A DNA stretch of 8,681 bases, from positions 1 to 8,681 of the forward strand of contig JAOAPG010000170.1 in the NCBI GenBank assembly GCA_025462785.1. Direction: 5' to 3'. The position numbers were made by a program, and so were the translations under genes. Below are positions 1 to 6,700 of the stretch, in pieces (position 1 is the first letter of the stretch; every line of letters begins with the position of its first letter). The notes beneath the pieces were generated by a model. That model was given only the letters and a program-made list of their open reading frames with translations. It was not told the DNA's origin and made no database searches. This DNA comes from Acidobacteriaceae bacterium. Its GTDB lineage: Bacteria; Acidobacteriota; Terriglobia; Terriglobales; Acidobacteriaceae.

Positions 1-476
1 TGGAAAACCGAAGGCGAGTTCAAGGAAACGCCGTACAGCAAGGCACATCCGTCGAACAGCGAAATGTCCTGCGACTGGACTCCGAACCACGCATTTCTTC
101 TCTGCGACCAGACGATTCACACACCAACTGGTGATAAGGATGACCTCAGCCTGTACACCTACAACGCGCAGTCCCACGTCTTCGCTTTTTCGGCATCTCC
201 CAAAACGATGCCGAGGTACGAACCACGAAGCTGACTATCGAAGACAATCGCTGGCAGTATCTAGACGAAGGTGATGACAAAGGAAAGCACGTCCGATTTC
301 GAACAACGAACAAGTTTACATCGCCGGCTACCATGAGTTGGCGTTCCGAATACTTTGAGGACGTTGTCCACTGGACTCTGATGGGCGAAGGTACGGACAC
401 CTGGTCGGGTGAGAATTTTTGGTGTACGCCGGTAAGCGCAGGGGCCGCAGCCGTTCCCACACCCCCATCACCATGA
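1..476 (+). pseudogene. DUF1579-like protein, 3' part, frameshifted
   Basis: Reading from the first base gives a protein with the pattern of the acidobacterial DUF1579 family: WKTEGEFKETPYSKAH, then a segment with two cysteines (MSCDW, LLCDQ), then DLSLYTY. The frame changes at the T-run at 186-190. Adding one T restores FFGISQND, KLTIEDNRW, RFRTTNKFTSP and HWTLMGEGTDT, which continue the family pattern. The corrected frame stops at 474-476. As read, the first frame stops at 229-231. Family homology ends near base 400; the last ~25 codons are antisense to the neighbouring cytochrome c fragment, so the natural C-terminus, probably only a few residues, has been lost. The function of the family is unknown to me. 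The gene starts left of the window. Family assignment is from remembered sequence pattern. Confidence 0.6.
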
Positions 477-1041
477 CAGGCGGTGCATGAGTGTGCTTCG
501 AAAATAGTTTGCCCTTCGCCGCCAGTGGATCCGCAAGCGTCACATTTGCAGTAGCGAGAGGTGCAGAAGAAAGTTCCGGCTCGAATGGTTTGCGCATGTA
601 TTCGTCTTCTTCGGCGTTCTGCTTAGCGAGTTGTTGGGCGACTCCCGAGTCATGACGATCCAGATACTCGCTGCGAAGACCAAGTCCCACGACGGAGAAC
701 ACCAAGAATGCATACGCTCCCATTGCCGCCGGGCGCTTCCACGGGCGTCGTTCGAGACTACGATCCAGAAAAGCAAGCGCAATCACAAGCATCACGAGCA
801 ACGCAGGAATTATCAACACGCCAACAATGGCAGCCGACCCATGCCAGTATTTCAACCATTGAAAGATTGGCACGTAGTACCATTCCGGACGAGGCACATA
901 TTGGGTATCTGCTGGGTTGGCCGGCGGCCCGAGTTGTACCGGGACCAAAAAGCACGTAACGCCGAGGCCTACGATGAGTAGCGCGTGCTGCCCGCCTCTC
1001 GCAACTCGACCCTTCACGCCTGAAAATGGTAACCGGTGCAA
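398..1041 (-). pseudogene. Cytochrome b (C-terminal part) with c-type haem domain, truncated at both ends and frameshifted
   Basis: This is the C-terminal half of a quinol-oxidising cytochrome b fused to a cytochrome c domain, as in acidobacterial bc-type complexes of the inner membrane. Reading leftwards from 1041, a partial membrane helix (near 960-1000) leads to GPPANPADTQYVPRPEWY, which contains the PEWY motif of the quinol-oxidation site (codons at 877-888). Two hydrophobic helices and ADPLAAKGK follow. The frame then breaks at about 508-511: one extra base restores FEAHSCTACHGDGG with a CxxCH haem-binding motif (473-487), then APALTGVHQKFSPDQ. Homology stops near 400, so roughly the last 40 residues, where the axial methionine would lie, are absent. 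Upstream of ~1015 the haem-b-binding N-terminal part is missing and the reading frame is poor. It cannot make a working protein. Confidence 0.8.
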
Positions 1042-1046
1042 CGAAT

Positions 1047-1277
1047 GCAGCGCTTGCCTCCGAGCAAGAATTTAAAGACAAGTTCCCCGATTGCCAGACG
1101 GGAGCGATGCCTCCGTTCGGAAATTTGTACGATATGCCCGTTTTCACGGATGAGAGTTTGACTCGCGATGAGGAGATTGCGTTCAACGCGGGTTCTCACC
1201 TGGAGCTGATCCGAATGGGTTGGGATGACTTCGAGGGATTGGTGAAACCCCGTATCGACAACAGATCCGAGCGTTGA
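1047..1277 (+). pseudogene. YbaK/EbsC-type aminoacyl-tRNA deacylase, C-terminal half
   Basis: The frame ending at 1275-1277 reads LASEQEFKDKFPDC, then TGAMPPFGNLYDMPVF, DESL, EIAFNAGSH and IRMGWDDFEGLVKP. This is the C-terminal half of the YbaK/prolyl-tRNA-synthetase-associated domain, which removes wrongly attached amino acids from tRNA. The GAMPPFG loop and the NAGSH strand are conserved. Full-length members are about 150-160 residues; about 75 are present here. The N-terminal half, which carries the conserved lysine region, is missing. At its 5' side it abuts the equally 5'-truncated cytochrome b gene on the opposite strand, so no native start exists; the ATG at 1026 lies in sequence not belonging to the domain. 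The 3' end looks natural and lies 6 bases from the stop of the convergent proline-rich gene. Confidence 0.8.
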
Positions 1278-1283
1278 ACCGAA

Positions 1284-1457
1284 CTACACAGGTATTAGTT
1301 CAGGTTCTGGCTGAACTACGTCCGGGGTAGAACCTGGCTCAGGGTTCACAGGAGGAACTACGTCTGGTTCAGAGCCCGGTTGTGGCTCTGGATCTGGTGT
1401 AGGTTTCGGATCACGACCCGGGATTGGTGGCGGGCTTCTCCGGTAAGCAAGGCGCAT
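1284..1457 (-). CDS. Small proline-rich protein with 14-residue repeat, 57 aa
   Basis: The frame from the ATG at 1455-1457 encodes MRLAYRRSPPPIPGRDPKP, a basic N-terminus followed by an acidic, proline-rich tail. The tail holds two copies of a 14-residue unit (PGSEPDVVPPVNPE and PGSTPDVVQPEPEL), encoded by a 42-base imperfect tandem repeat sharing GAACTACGTC at 1313 and 1355 on the plus strand. This start is chosen because GGAG lies about 7 bases upstream. The longer in-frame start at 1544 would add a cysteine-rich stretch unlike the rest and is less likely. There is no signal peptide or membrane segment. The function is unknown; such low-complexity Pro/Glu/Asp tails are usually disordered. 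It is convergent with the YbaK fragment, 6 bases away. A perfect inverted repeat lies 20 bases upstream of the start. Confidence 0.5.
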   Translation of the reverse strand: MRLAYRRSPPPIPGRDPKPTPDPEPQPGSEPDVVPPVNPEPGSTPDVVQPEPELIPV

Positions 1458-1476
1458 CACACACTCCAATGTCTGT

Positions 1477-1500
1477 CCGATGCAAAATGAATGGCATCGG
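1477..1500. promoter_or_regulatory. Inverted repeat CCGATGC-N10-GCATCGG upstream of the proline-rich gene
   Basis: Two perfect 7-base arms (1477-1483 and 1494-1500) flank a 10-base A-rich spacer. The element sits 20 bases upstream of the start of the small proline-rich gene on the minus strand, just outside its ribosome binding site. It could be an operator for a dimeric regulator or a hairpin in the leader transcript. No recognised operator consensus is matched. Confidence 0.4.
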
Positions 1501-1543
1501 ATTCCCACGTTGCAAGATGCGCAAGCACCCAGCAAAATCCGCA

Positions 1544-1571
1544 CATTTCACCCTACATTTCACCCTACATT
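1544..1571. repeat. 12-base tandem repeat CATTTCACCCTA, 2.3 copies
   Basis: The unit CATTTCACCCTA occurs twice perfectly (1544-1555 and 1556-1567), followed by CATT. It lies in a non-coding-looking stretch between the proline-rich gene and the next ORF remnant, within the likely upstream region of the former. It may be simple slippage or a pair of binding sites. Confidence 0.7.
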
Positions 1572-1833
1572 CAAGGACTTGTGTTTCAGGGGTTGCTTCC
1601 TCATAGGTGATGCCAACAAGCTCTGCGAAAGTAGGCCCGGCAGCCATCCCAGTTGGCGCCAGACTCATCGGACACACGTGGGCCGAGAAGTGTTGTCGCC
1701 GACCACCTTTGTTGCGTATACCAGAGAATCGCCTTATTCAGCTCGTGTTAAAGCTCACCAGTGCTAACTCATAATCGGTTCGGAGTGGATGGATTATAAG
1801 TTCGCTGCGTCTTTCATCTCCTGAGCCCGCAAC
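1572..1833. other. No recognisable gene
   Basis: Short frames are open on both strands. A minus-strand frame over 1580-1677 reads GMAAGPTFAELVGITYEEAT, which has protein-like composition and may be another gene scrap. It matches nothing I can name, it has no convincing start, and its frame runs into the tandem repeat. I see no terminator or promoter that I could defend. Confidence 0.3.
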
Positions 1834-2036
1834 GTGGAGAGCCTTGTACAAAGCTGCTCTCTTCGAAATGGATCTAAGTATCTGGGAAATGCTGGAAAGG
1901 TTCTTGCAGGTGTGACCGTCGGACTAGTGGCATTGTCGCTCGCGGTGGCATTCGCCATTGCTGCTGGAGTTCCTCCCCCAGGCACGACTCTGTTGCGCAA
2001 TCATCGCCCGTTTCCTGATCTCCGCATTCGTTTACC
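1834..2036 (+). other. ORF remnant with one hydrophobic segment
   Basis: The frame from the GTG at 1834 contains LAGVTVGLVALSLAVAFAI (within 1900-1965), a plausible single membrane helix or signal-type segment, preceded by a short basic stretch and followed by AAGVPPPG. No Shine-Dalgarno precedes the GTG, and after about 1990 the composition stops looking like protein. It could be the broken leader of the beta-propeller gene that follows or a scrap of an unrelated membrane protein. I do not recognise the family. Confidence 0.25.
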
Positions 2037-2461
2037 ATGCAGCCCGCCAATCCGCCCGGCTGCGCGCCAGGCCCGCTGCAACTGGCCTCCTACACCGCGG
2101 ATTCAAACGGGAACCTGAGAACCACCAACACTCACTCGAATATGCCAGCGACCTTGATCTTGAGCCCATATGACATCAAGATGGCACCATCGGGCAAGCT
2201 GCTGGCAGTGGGGGGCAAGAGGGTCTGCAAATCTTCCATTTCAACGGAGCCAGCCCGATCACACGTTACACGGGCCTGTTGACGACCGATCCCATCAATC
2301 AGATGTTCTGGGACAACAACAACCATCTGTATGCCATCAGTCAAAGTTCGGGCAAGTTGTTCGTCTTTACGATCACTCCAACCGGGCACCAAATGGCTCC
2401 GGGCTCGCCACATACGATCAGCAGCCCGGACGATATCATCGTTCAGCCGTTGCCTCTCTGA
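2037..2461 (+). pseudogene. YncE/lactonase-type beta-propeller protein, C-terminal part, frameshifted
   Basis: Two consecutive frames together read as the last blades of an acidobacterial seven-bladed beta-propeller of the lactonase/YncE type. The first frame gives QLASYTADSNGN, SPYDIKMAPSGKLLAVGG. At the G-run 2210-2215 one G is missing. The second frame then continues with GQEGLQIFHFNGASPITRY, NHLYAISQSSGKLFVFTI and APGSPHTISSPDDIIVQPL, stopping at 2459-2461. Blade signatures such as LAVGG..GLQIF and LYAIS..GKLFVF are evident. These proteins are usually exported and 350-400 residues long; about 140 residues are left. Upstream, an FVY in another frame just before 2037 suggests a second small indel near 2031. 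The 3' end is natural and is followed by a hairpin. Confidence 0.65.
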
Positions 2462-2493
2462 GGAAAATAAATCTCTCACCTGATTAGGAGCCG

Positions 2494-2538
2494 GATGCCC
2501 CATCCTATTCGCGTTTTTTGCAAATAGGGTGGGACACC
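2494..2538 (+). terminator. Long hairpin, terminator and/or REP-like intergenic repeat
   Basis: The strand folds back over 2494-2538. CCCATCCTATT on the left pairs with AATAGGGTGGG on the right, with one G-T wobble. A C-A mismatch and two further pairs close a loop of six T plus one G, and the stem extends outward through GGATG and CACC with one mismatch. It begins about 33 bases after the beta-propeller stop. No T-tract follows the right arm, so a classical intrinsic terminator is not evident. The GGATGCCCCA...TGGGACACC arrangement recalls a repetitive intergenic element I associate with acidobacterial genomes. Confidence 0.6.
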
Positions 2539-2546
2539 ATGCAGCT

Positions 2547-2591
2547 CATGTGTATTCGAAGTCGTATCCGATACGACATATCCAATACATG
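2547..2591. promoter_or_regulatory. Nested palindrome: GTCGTATC-C-GATACGAC inside CATGTGTATT/AATACATG
   Basis: A perfect 8-base inverted repeat with a single central base (2561-2577) sits inside a second inverted repeat: CATGTGTATT at 2547-2556 against AATACATG at 2584-2591, with a two-base bulge. The short spacer of the core looks like a dimeric repressor operator; the nesting would also allow a stable RNA hairpin. No nearby gene start explains it. It lies only 8 bases after the preceding hairpin. Confidence 0.4.
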
Positions 2592-2745
2592 GGTGTGAAC
2601 GTTACGAGTGTACGTTGCGAAAGCATGCGGCACACGCGTAGGTGGAGAATCAATACGTGCTATTTCCCGAGCGATGATCGCCGAGCATCACGCCCGTGAG
2701 TTGTTGATGAGCTTTCGACGATTCGTAGGAACGGTCCCCACACCG

Positions 2746-2865
2746 CTATGATGCATCACGGTTTCGATCCAGAGAGTCTCGGATTTTCTGCGCTAATACC
2801 TCAGGCTCAAATGGCTTCTGAATGAACGCCGTGGTCTTGTCTGACAACAACCGGTTTTTCCCGGA
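2746..2865 (-). pseudogene. Response-regulator receiver domain, C-terminal tail
   Basis: The minus-strand frame ending at the TAG (2746-2748) gives LLSDKTTAFIQKPFEPEVL followed by AQKIRDSLD. This is the end of a two-component receiver domain: KPF carries the conserved lysine after beta-5, followed by the alpha-5 pattern typical of receiver domains at the end of hybrid histidine kinases. Only about 39 residues remain of a ~120-residue domain; the phosphoacceptor aspartate is missing. Upstream (above 2865) the frame loses family character, and within ~90 bases another unrelated protein fragment begins. The stop looks natural. Confidence 0.65.
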
Positions 2866-2956
2866 TTCCCCGCCCCTGTCAACCGCAGAACGTCTTATGT
2901 GCCGTTGCTGAGCGACTCGATGACTAGTTGCGGACTCCCACCTCCGTCATCACTGA

Positions 2957-3070
2957 ATTAAGAACCGCCTTCTGTCCAGTGCTCGCCGCAACAGGCGCGA
3001 ACTGGACGGTTAGCGTGCAGCTGCTTCCCGCGGTTACCGCGCTGCAGGTGTTTGCGGTCACGCTGTAGAG
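2957..3070 (-). pseudogene. ASH / choice-of-anchor D domain fragment
   Basis: The minus frame over this interval reads SLYSVTANTCSAVTAGSSCT followed by LTVQFAPVAASTGQK. The NTC...AGSSCTLTVQFAP pattern is typical of ASPM-SPD-2-Hydin (choice-of-anchor D) immunoglobulin-like domains, which occur as tandem modules in large secreted acidobacterial proteins. Only about 38 residues of one module survive. The frame continues to a stop at 2924-2926 with unrelated sequence, and upstream of 3070 it loses character before meeting an efflux-protein fragment on the other strand. It is a stranded piece with no start. Confidence 0.55.
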
Positions 3071-3158
3071 CGAGGAGCGAGGCGTAGGTGCGTGAACGAC
3101 GTCGCTCACGTACTCTGAATAACCTCGAGGTACAAGACATGACCTCTGCCGTCGCGCC

Positions 3159-3285
3159 GTGCAGGCTCTCGGCGGCGGCTGGGATCGTTCGCAATTGCCG
3201 AACATGCAGCAAGTAACACAGAAGCCGGCGAAGACAGACACGTCGGAACCGCAATGTGAGCATCCTGTGGATCATCCATCTGCAT
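3159..3285 (+). pseudogene. NodT-type outer-membrane efflux lipoprotein, C-terminal tail
   Basis: The plus frame reads VQALGGGWDRSQLPNMQQV. ALGGGW is the hallmark C-terminal motif of RND-associated outer-membrane efflux proteins (NodT family), where it follows the last coiled-coil helix of the periplasmic barrel. Only the final ~35 residues are present; everything upstream of about 3150 is lost. The true stop is unclear. As read, the frame runs on to 3468 across the hairpin and antisense to the VOC fragment; a one-base shift would give a stop at about 3257. The hairpin at 3286-3311 would suit the end of this gene. Confidence 0.5.
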
Positions 3286-3311
3286 CCGGAGAGCGACGGG
3301 TCGCTCTCCGG
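3286..3311. terminator. Perfect 11-base stem hairpin between convergent remnants
   Basis: CCGGAGAGCGA (3286-3296), loop CGGG, TCGCTCTCCGG (3301-3311): a perfect 11-base stem. It lies between the 3' end of the efflux-protein tail (+) and the stop of the VOC fragment (-, 3322-3324), where a bidirectional terminator is expected. There is no T-run on either side, so termination would have to be of the non-canonical type. Confidence 0.5.
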
Positions 3312-3321
3312 TCTGATGAGA

Positions 3322-3512
3322 TTATGCGGCCGGTCTCACTTTTTTCGCGCGCTCTTGTAGTTCTTTGGGCGCGACGTCTTCGACGTGAGTTGCGATTCCC
3401 CATAGTGCCCGAAAGGATCCTGGATGAAGCCGGAGCGATCGCCGCGACAAAAGCATGCGTCTGGCAATGACGTGCGGCTATCTCGTGTTCTGCTACTCGC
3501 GAGTGGCCGCAT
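3322..3512 (-). pseudogene. VOC/glyoxalase-like (PhnB-type) protein, C-terminal part, frameshifted
   Basis: The minus strand reads GDRSGFIQDPFGHY, then after a one-base correction at about 3398-3402 continues as GIATHVEDVAPKELQERAKK and stops at 3322-3324. WGDR.G...DPFGH.W.IATHVEDV is the C-terminal pattern of PhnB-like vicinal-oxygen-chelate proteins. Without the correction the frame stops at 3336-3338. The N-terminal betaalphabetabetabeta module is missing. An ATG at 3510-3512 preceded by a perfect GAGGAGG with 7-base spacing opens this frame, but the ~25 residues between it and GDRSG do not look like the family. Either another gene's start has been joined to it, or the match is chance. Confidence 0.6.
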
Positions 3513-3687
3513 TACGAGACCTCCTCGAGATTGTGGCGCCACATTGGTACCTGGAGAATAGCGGCGCAGTACTCATGTTTTTGTCTGCCGAGCGCAGCGT
3601 TTGTAATTTACTCGCGGACGAATATGGCAATTCCCTTCTATTAAGCGCCGTCAAGGTTTGTTTTTGTTAGGGTCTCTCTGAGGACGA
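3513..3687. other. Intergenic stretch, no recognisable gene
   Basis: A plus-strand frame of about 71 codons crosses this stretch (MFLSAERSVCNLLADEYGN within it) but has no clear ribosome binding site, resembles nothing I know, and overlaps the VOC remnant antisense. I regard it as unproven. Confidence 0.3.
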
Positions 3688-3711
3688 AAAGGGGCGGATG
3701 GGTATCCGCCC
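3688..3711 (-). terminator. Intrinsic terminator of the TonB-dependent receptor gene
   Basis: On the minus strand GGGCGGAT, loop ACCC, ATCCGCCC forms a perfect 8-base GC-rich stem, followed by CTTTT (down to 3687). It begins 22 bases after the receptor stop codon. The stem plus short T-run fits a Rho-independent terminator. Confidence 0.65.
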
Positions 3712-3733
3712 GAAACGTAGCGTCATCCGCCAG

Positions 3734-6700
3734 CTAGAACCGCACTCGCAAAGAAAGCTGGATGGTGCGCGGCAGTTCTGCGGCAGCGGGATCACCGAGT
3801 CCGAAGAACTCCTGGTTTGCTGGAAATAGAGACCGATCCAGTTTTCCGTGTCGCAAGTCTTGAACGTGGAGCACACGTCCAGTATTCCCCACATAAAAGC
3901 CCGTGGCAGGGTCGATACATCCCAAACAACCAGGCGCAGACCCGACCGAAAGGAACGAAGTTACATCATTACTGTTGAAGCCCTGCCAATTGGGGTGGTT
4001 GAAGAGGTTAAAGAATTGACCAACCAATTCGACTTCGAGGAGCTCGTATCTAGCGACAGGGTGGAAGAGTTTCTTAACCGAAAGATTCAAGCGTGCGAAC
4101 GGACTACCAAGGGCGGCATTTCTTTCCAGATTCCCGCTGGGCATTTGGAAATCGACGACGTCACCGGTAAAGCTGTCTGCTGCGCCGCCAATGAATGCTC
4201 CAGGTGGCGCCAAGAACGTGGTCTGCGGACATCCGCACTTTGATACCCCATTGGGGCCGACCGCCAGGTTGCTGCCACTGGAAGAGGAGATATTCGTGGC
4301 AACAATCGTGCCATCCGGCAACACGCTAGGCCGTTGGTTGGTTTCGCTGCCTATTCCAAAGAAACGGCCGCCCGAATATTCGCCTACGCCGGTGGAAATT
4401 GGGTAGGGTCTTCCGGATTGGAATTGTCCGACGAAACCGAAGATCCAGTTGTTTACCAGTGTTCCAGTGAACCAGTTTCCACGGGTTAGCTTTGCAGTAT
4501 CAAAGTTCACGCCGAAGTTGAAGGCATGGCGAATATCGTTATAGGCGGGGCCAAACTCGGCGCCAGGGTTGCGAGCATCCCCCGGCTCAGAGAGACCGTA
4601 GAAATCTTCACTCGAAGTCAAGGTATGCGACCAGGTGTACCCCGCCTGGAAGGCGATATGGTTGGAGAGGCGCTTGGTAACGCTCGCCAGCAGGCCGTTA
4701 TAGTGCGCGGTTCGGTCGTTTTGCTGCGTGCGCACATTGGTGAACTGTGAGGCTGGTAGGCAGCTTGATCCGTCCGCGCAAGTATCGAAGACGCCGGGTA
4801 TCTGGTAGAGCGGGCGCGCACCCCAGTAAAAATAGCCAGGATGGAGCGGATCAGCAAGTATCTGGCGGGCATTTAAATCGCGCTCGCCGAACTCGTGGAA
4901 AGCGAAAGCGCCCACATACTGAACTTCAGCCATGAATGACTGCCCGAACTGGTGTTGGATGCCGAAGTTCACATGCCGTATCTCTGGATTCTCAAGATTG
5001 GCGGAGATCGGCCGGACTCTTCCGCACCCGCCGGGTTTGGTGGTCGGGCAAAGATTACCCACAAACGGCGCCAATGCTGCCGCGCTTGGGAAGTTGGGAT
5101 AAAAAGCAAGCACGGTAGGGTCGGTGATAATCGCTGTGTTGAGGGTAGCGCTATCGAAGTTTAGTGAGTCTAAACCGATATTATTGTAGGCAAGCTCTGT
5201 GATCTCACCGAAACCAGCGTGAACCAGAGTTCCCCTCCAGGGCTCCCAGGCGAAACCAAGGCGTGGTTGAAAATTGTTGTAGTCAGAGGAGCAAGCAGGA
5301 ACCATACCATTGCCTTGGAAGCAACGACTGCCGCTGTGGGCGGCCGTACCGCCCCTGAAGGCACCTGCTTCGGCGTCATAGCGCAGCCCGTAATTCAGGG
5401 TGAAATTGTGGAAGATCCTCCACGAGTCCTGCAGAAAGAAACCGTAGATATTGTCTTTGGTGCGAACGGCCCCCGGACCGATGCCAAGATCAAATTCTCC
5501 GGGTATCGTGTCGCTAGCGTCGAAGCTGGTGTATTGCCCGAAATGGAACTGTTGGAAGAGCGAGAAATAGGGATAGTAACTGATGTTGAATCCGGTCTTC
5601 AAGGTGTGCGAGCCCTTCGTCCAGCTTAGATTGTCAATGTACTGATAACGCTTTTGGTTAGCGCCCTGCGGACAGCAGAAGTCCGCACCCGTGTAGTAGG
5701 TATTGTGGGCCTGACCGGGCACCGTAGTGACGTCAGGTGTGGTACTTACAAATTGATGACGCGTGAAGCGTGCTTCATTGGTCAAGTGAGGGGTAATAGT
5801 AGAAACGAAACCGATGTTTATAACCTCGTCGTTAAATAATGTGTTAGCCAAAGAGTCCGGCGTTATACTGTTGCCAGTCTGAACAACCAGATTGTTTTCC
5901 CGGTCCCGCTGCACGTTGTAGCGCGCGCTCAGAGTGTTCCTGCTGCTAATCACCCAATCGAGCTTCGCTGACGCTAGCAACTCGTTCCATGGCTGCTGCA
6001 CAGTAACGGGTCCCGTGTTAGGGGTGAGAGTAATGGGCAATGACTGGCGAGTATCCTCGAAACTTCCAAACCAGAAAAGACGGTTTTTAATGAAGGGGCC
6101 CCCAAGTGTGAATCCGCCCTCTTTCTTATGGAAAGGAGCGCGTGTGCAGCCTTCATCGCTTACCAGGGCCGTTCCGACAAAGTTTTTCGCCGGGCAACGC
6201 CCATCTCCCGGAGCCGCATGTTCAAACAAGCCCAGGTTATAGAACGGATCGGAAGAAGTAAGATTTCGGCCCCGGAAGAACATATGACCGTCACCGTGGA
6301 CTGCGTTGGTTCCTGACTTCGTCACCGCGTTAATAATCACGCCACCGGCCTGGCCATATTCGGCATTGTAGTTATTGGTCAGCACCTGAAATTCTTGAAT
6401 TTCGTCGACCGAGGCGCCGATCGCATCTCGACCAGAAACAACTTGATCGACGATATTGGCGCCATCCACGTTGTAAAGGTTGCCGCGATAGTTGAACGCA
6501 CCTGGGGCTACCAAGTCACCGTTGCCGCCTACGCCGTTTCCTGTATTACCGCTGGTATCAGCATGTACCCCAGGTACCGACAATGCTAGCTGTGCATAGT
6601 CATTGCTGACACCGGTGCCGCCGGAAAGGACCGGTAGTCGGGACATATCTACGGCCGTGACCGATGTTGACACTTCTGTCTTTGTGGTTTCAATCAGGGG

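Noticed and set aside
1026..1046. ATG at 1026 as the native start of the YbaK protein
   Set aside because: The residues it adds lie in junction sequence next to the cytochrome b remnant, and the domain is only half length from there.
1411..1677. 88-codon minus-strand ORF overlapping the proline-rich gene
   Set aside because: It runs antisense-independent through the tandem repeat (CRVKCRVKC is just the repeat translated) and lacks a supported start; only a short middle part looks protein-like.
3848..4243. Plus-strand ORF of 131 codons inside the receptor gene
   Set aside because: It is antisense to the conserved C-terminal barrel of the receptor, with no ribosome binding site or family resemblance; GC-rich coding often leaves its complement open.
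5219..5629. Plus-strand ORF of 136 codons inside the receptor gene
   Set aside because: Antisense shadow of the barrel region; no start signal and no recognisable motif.
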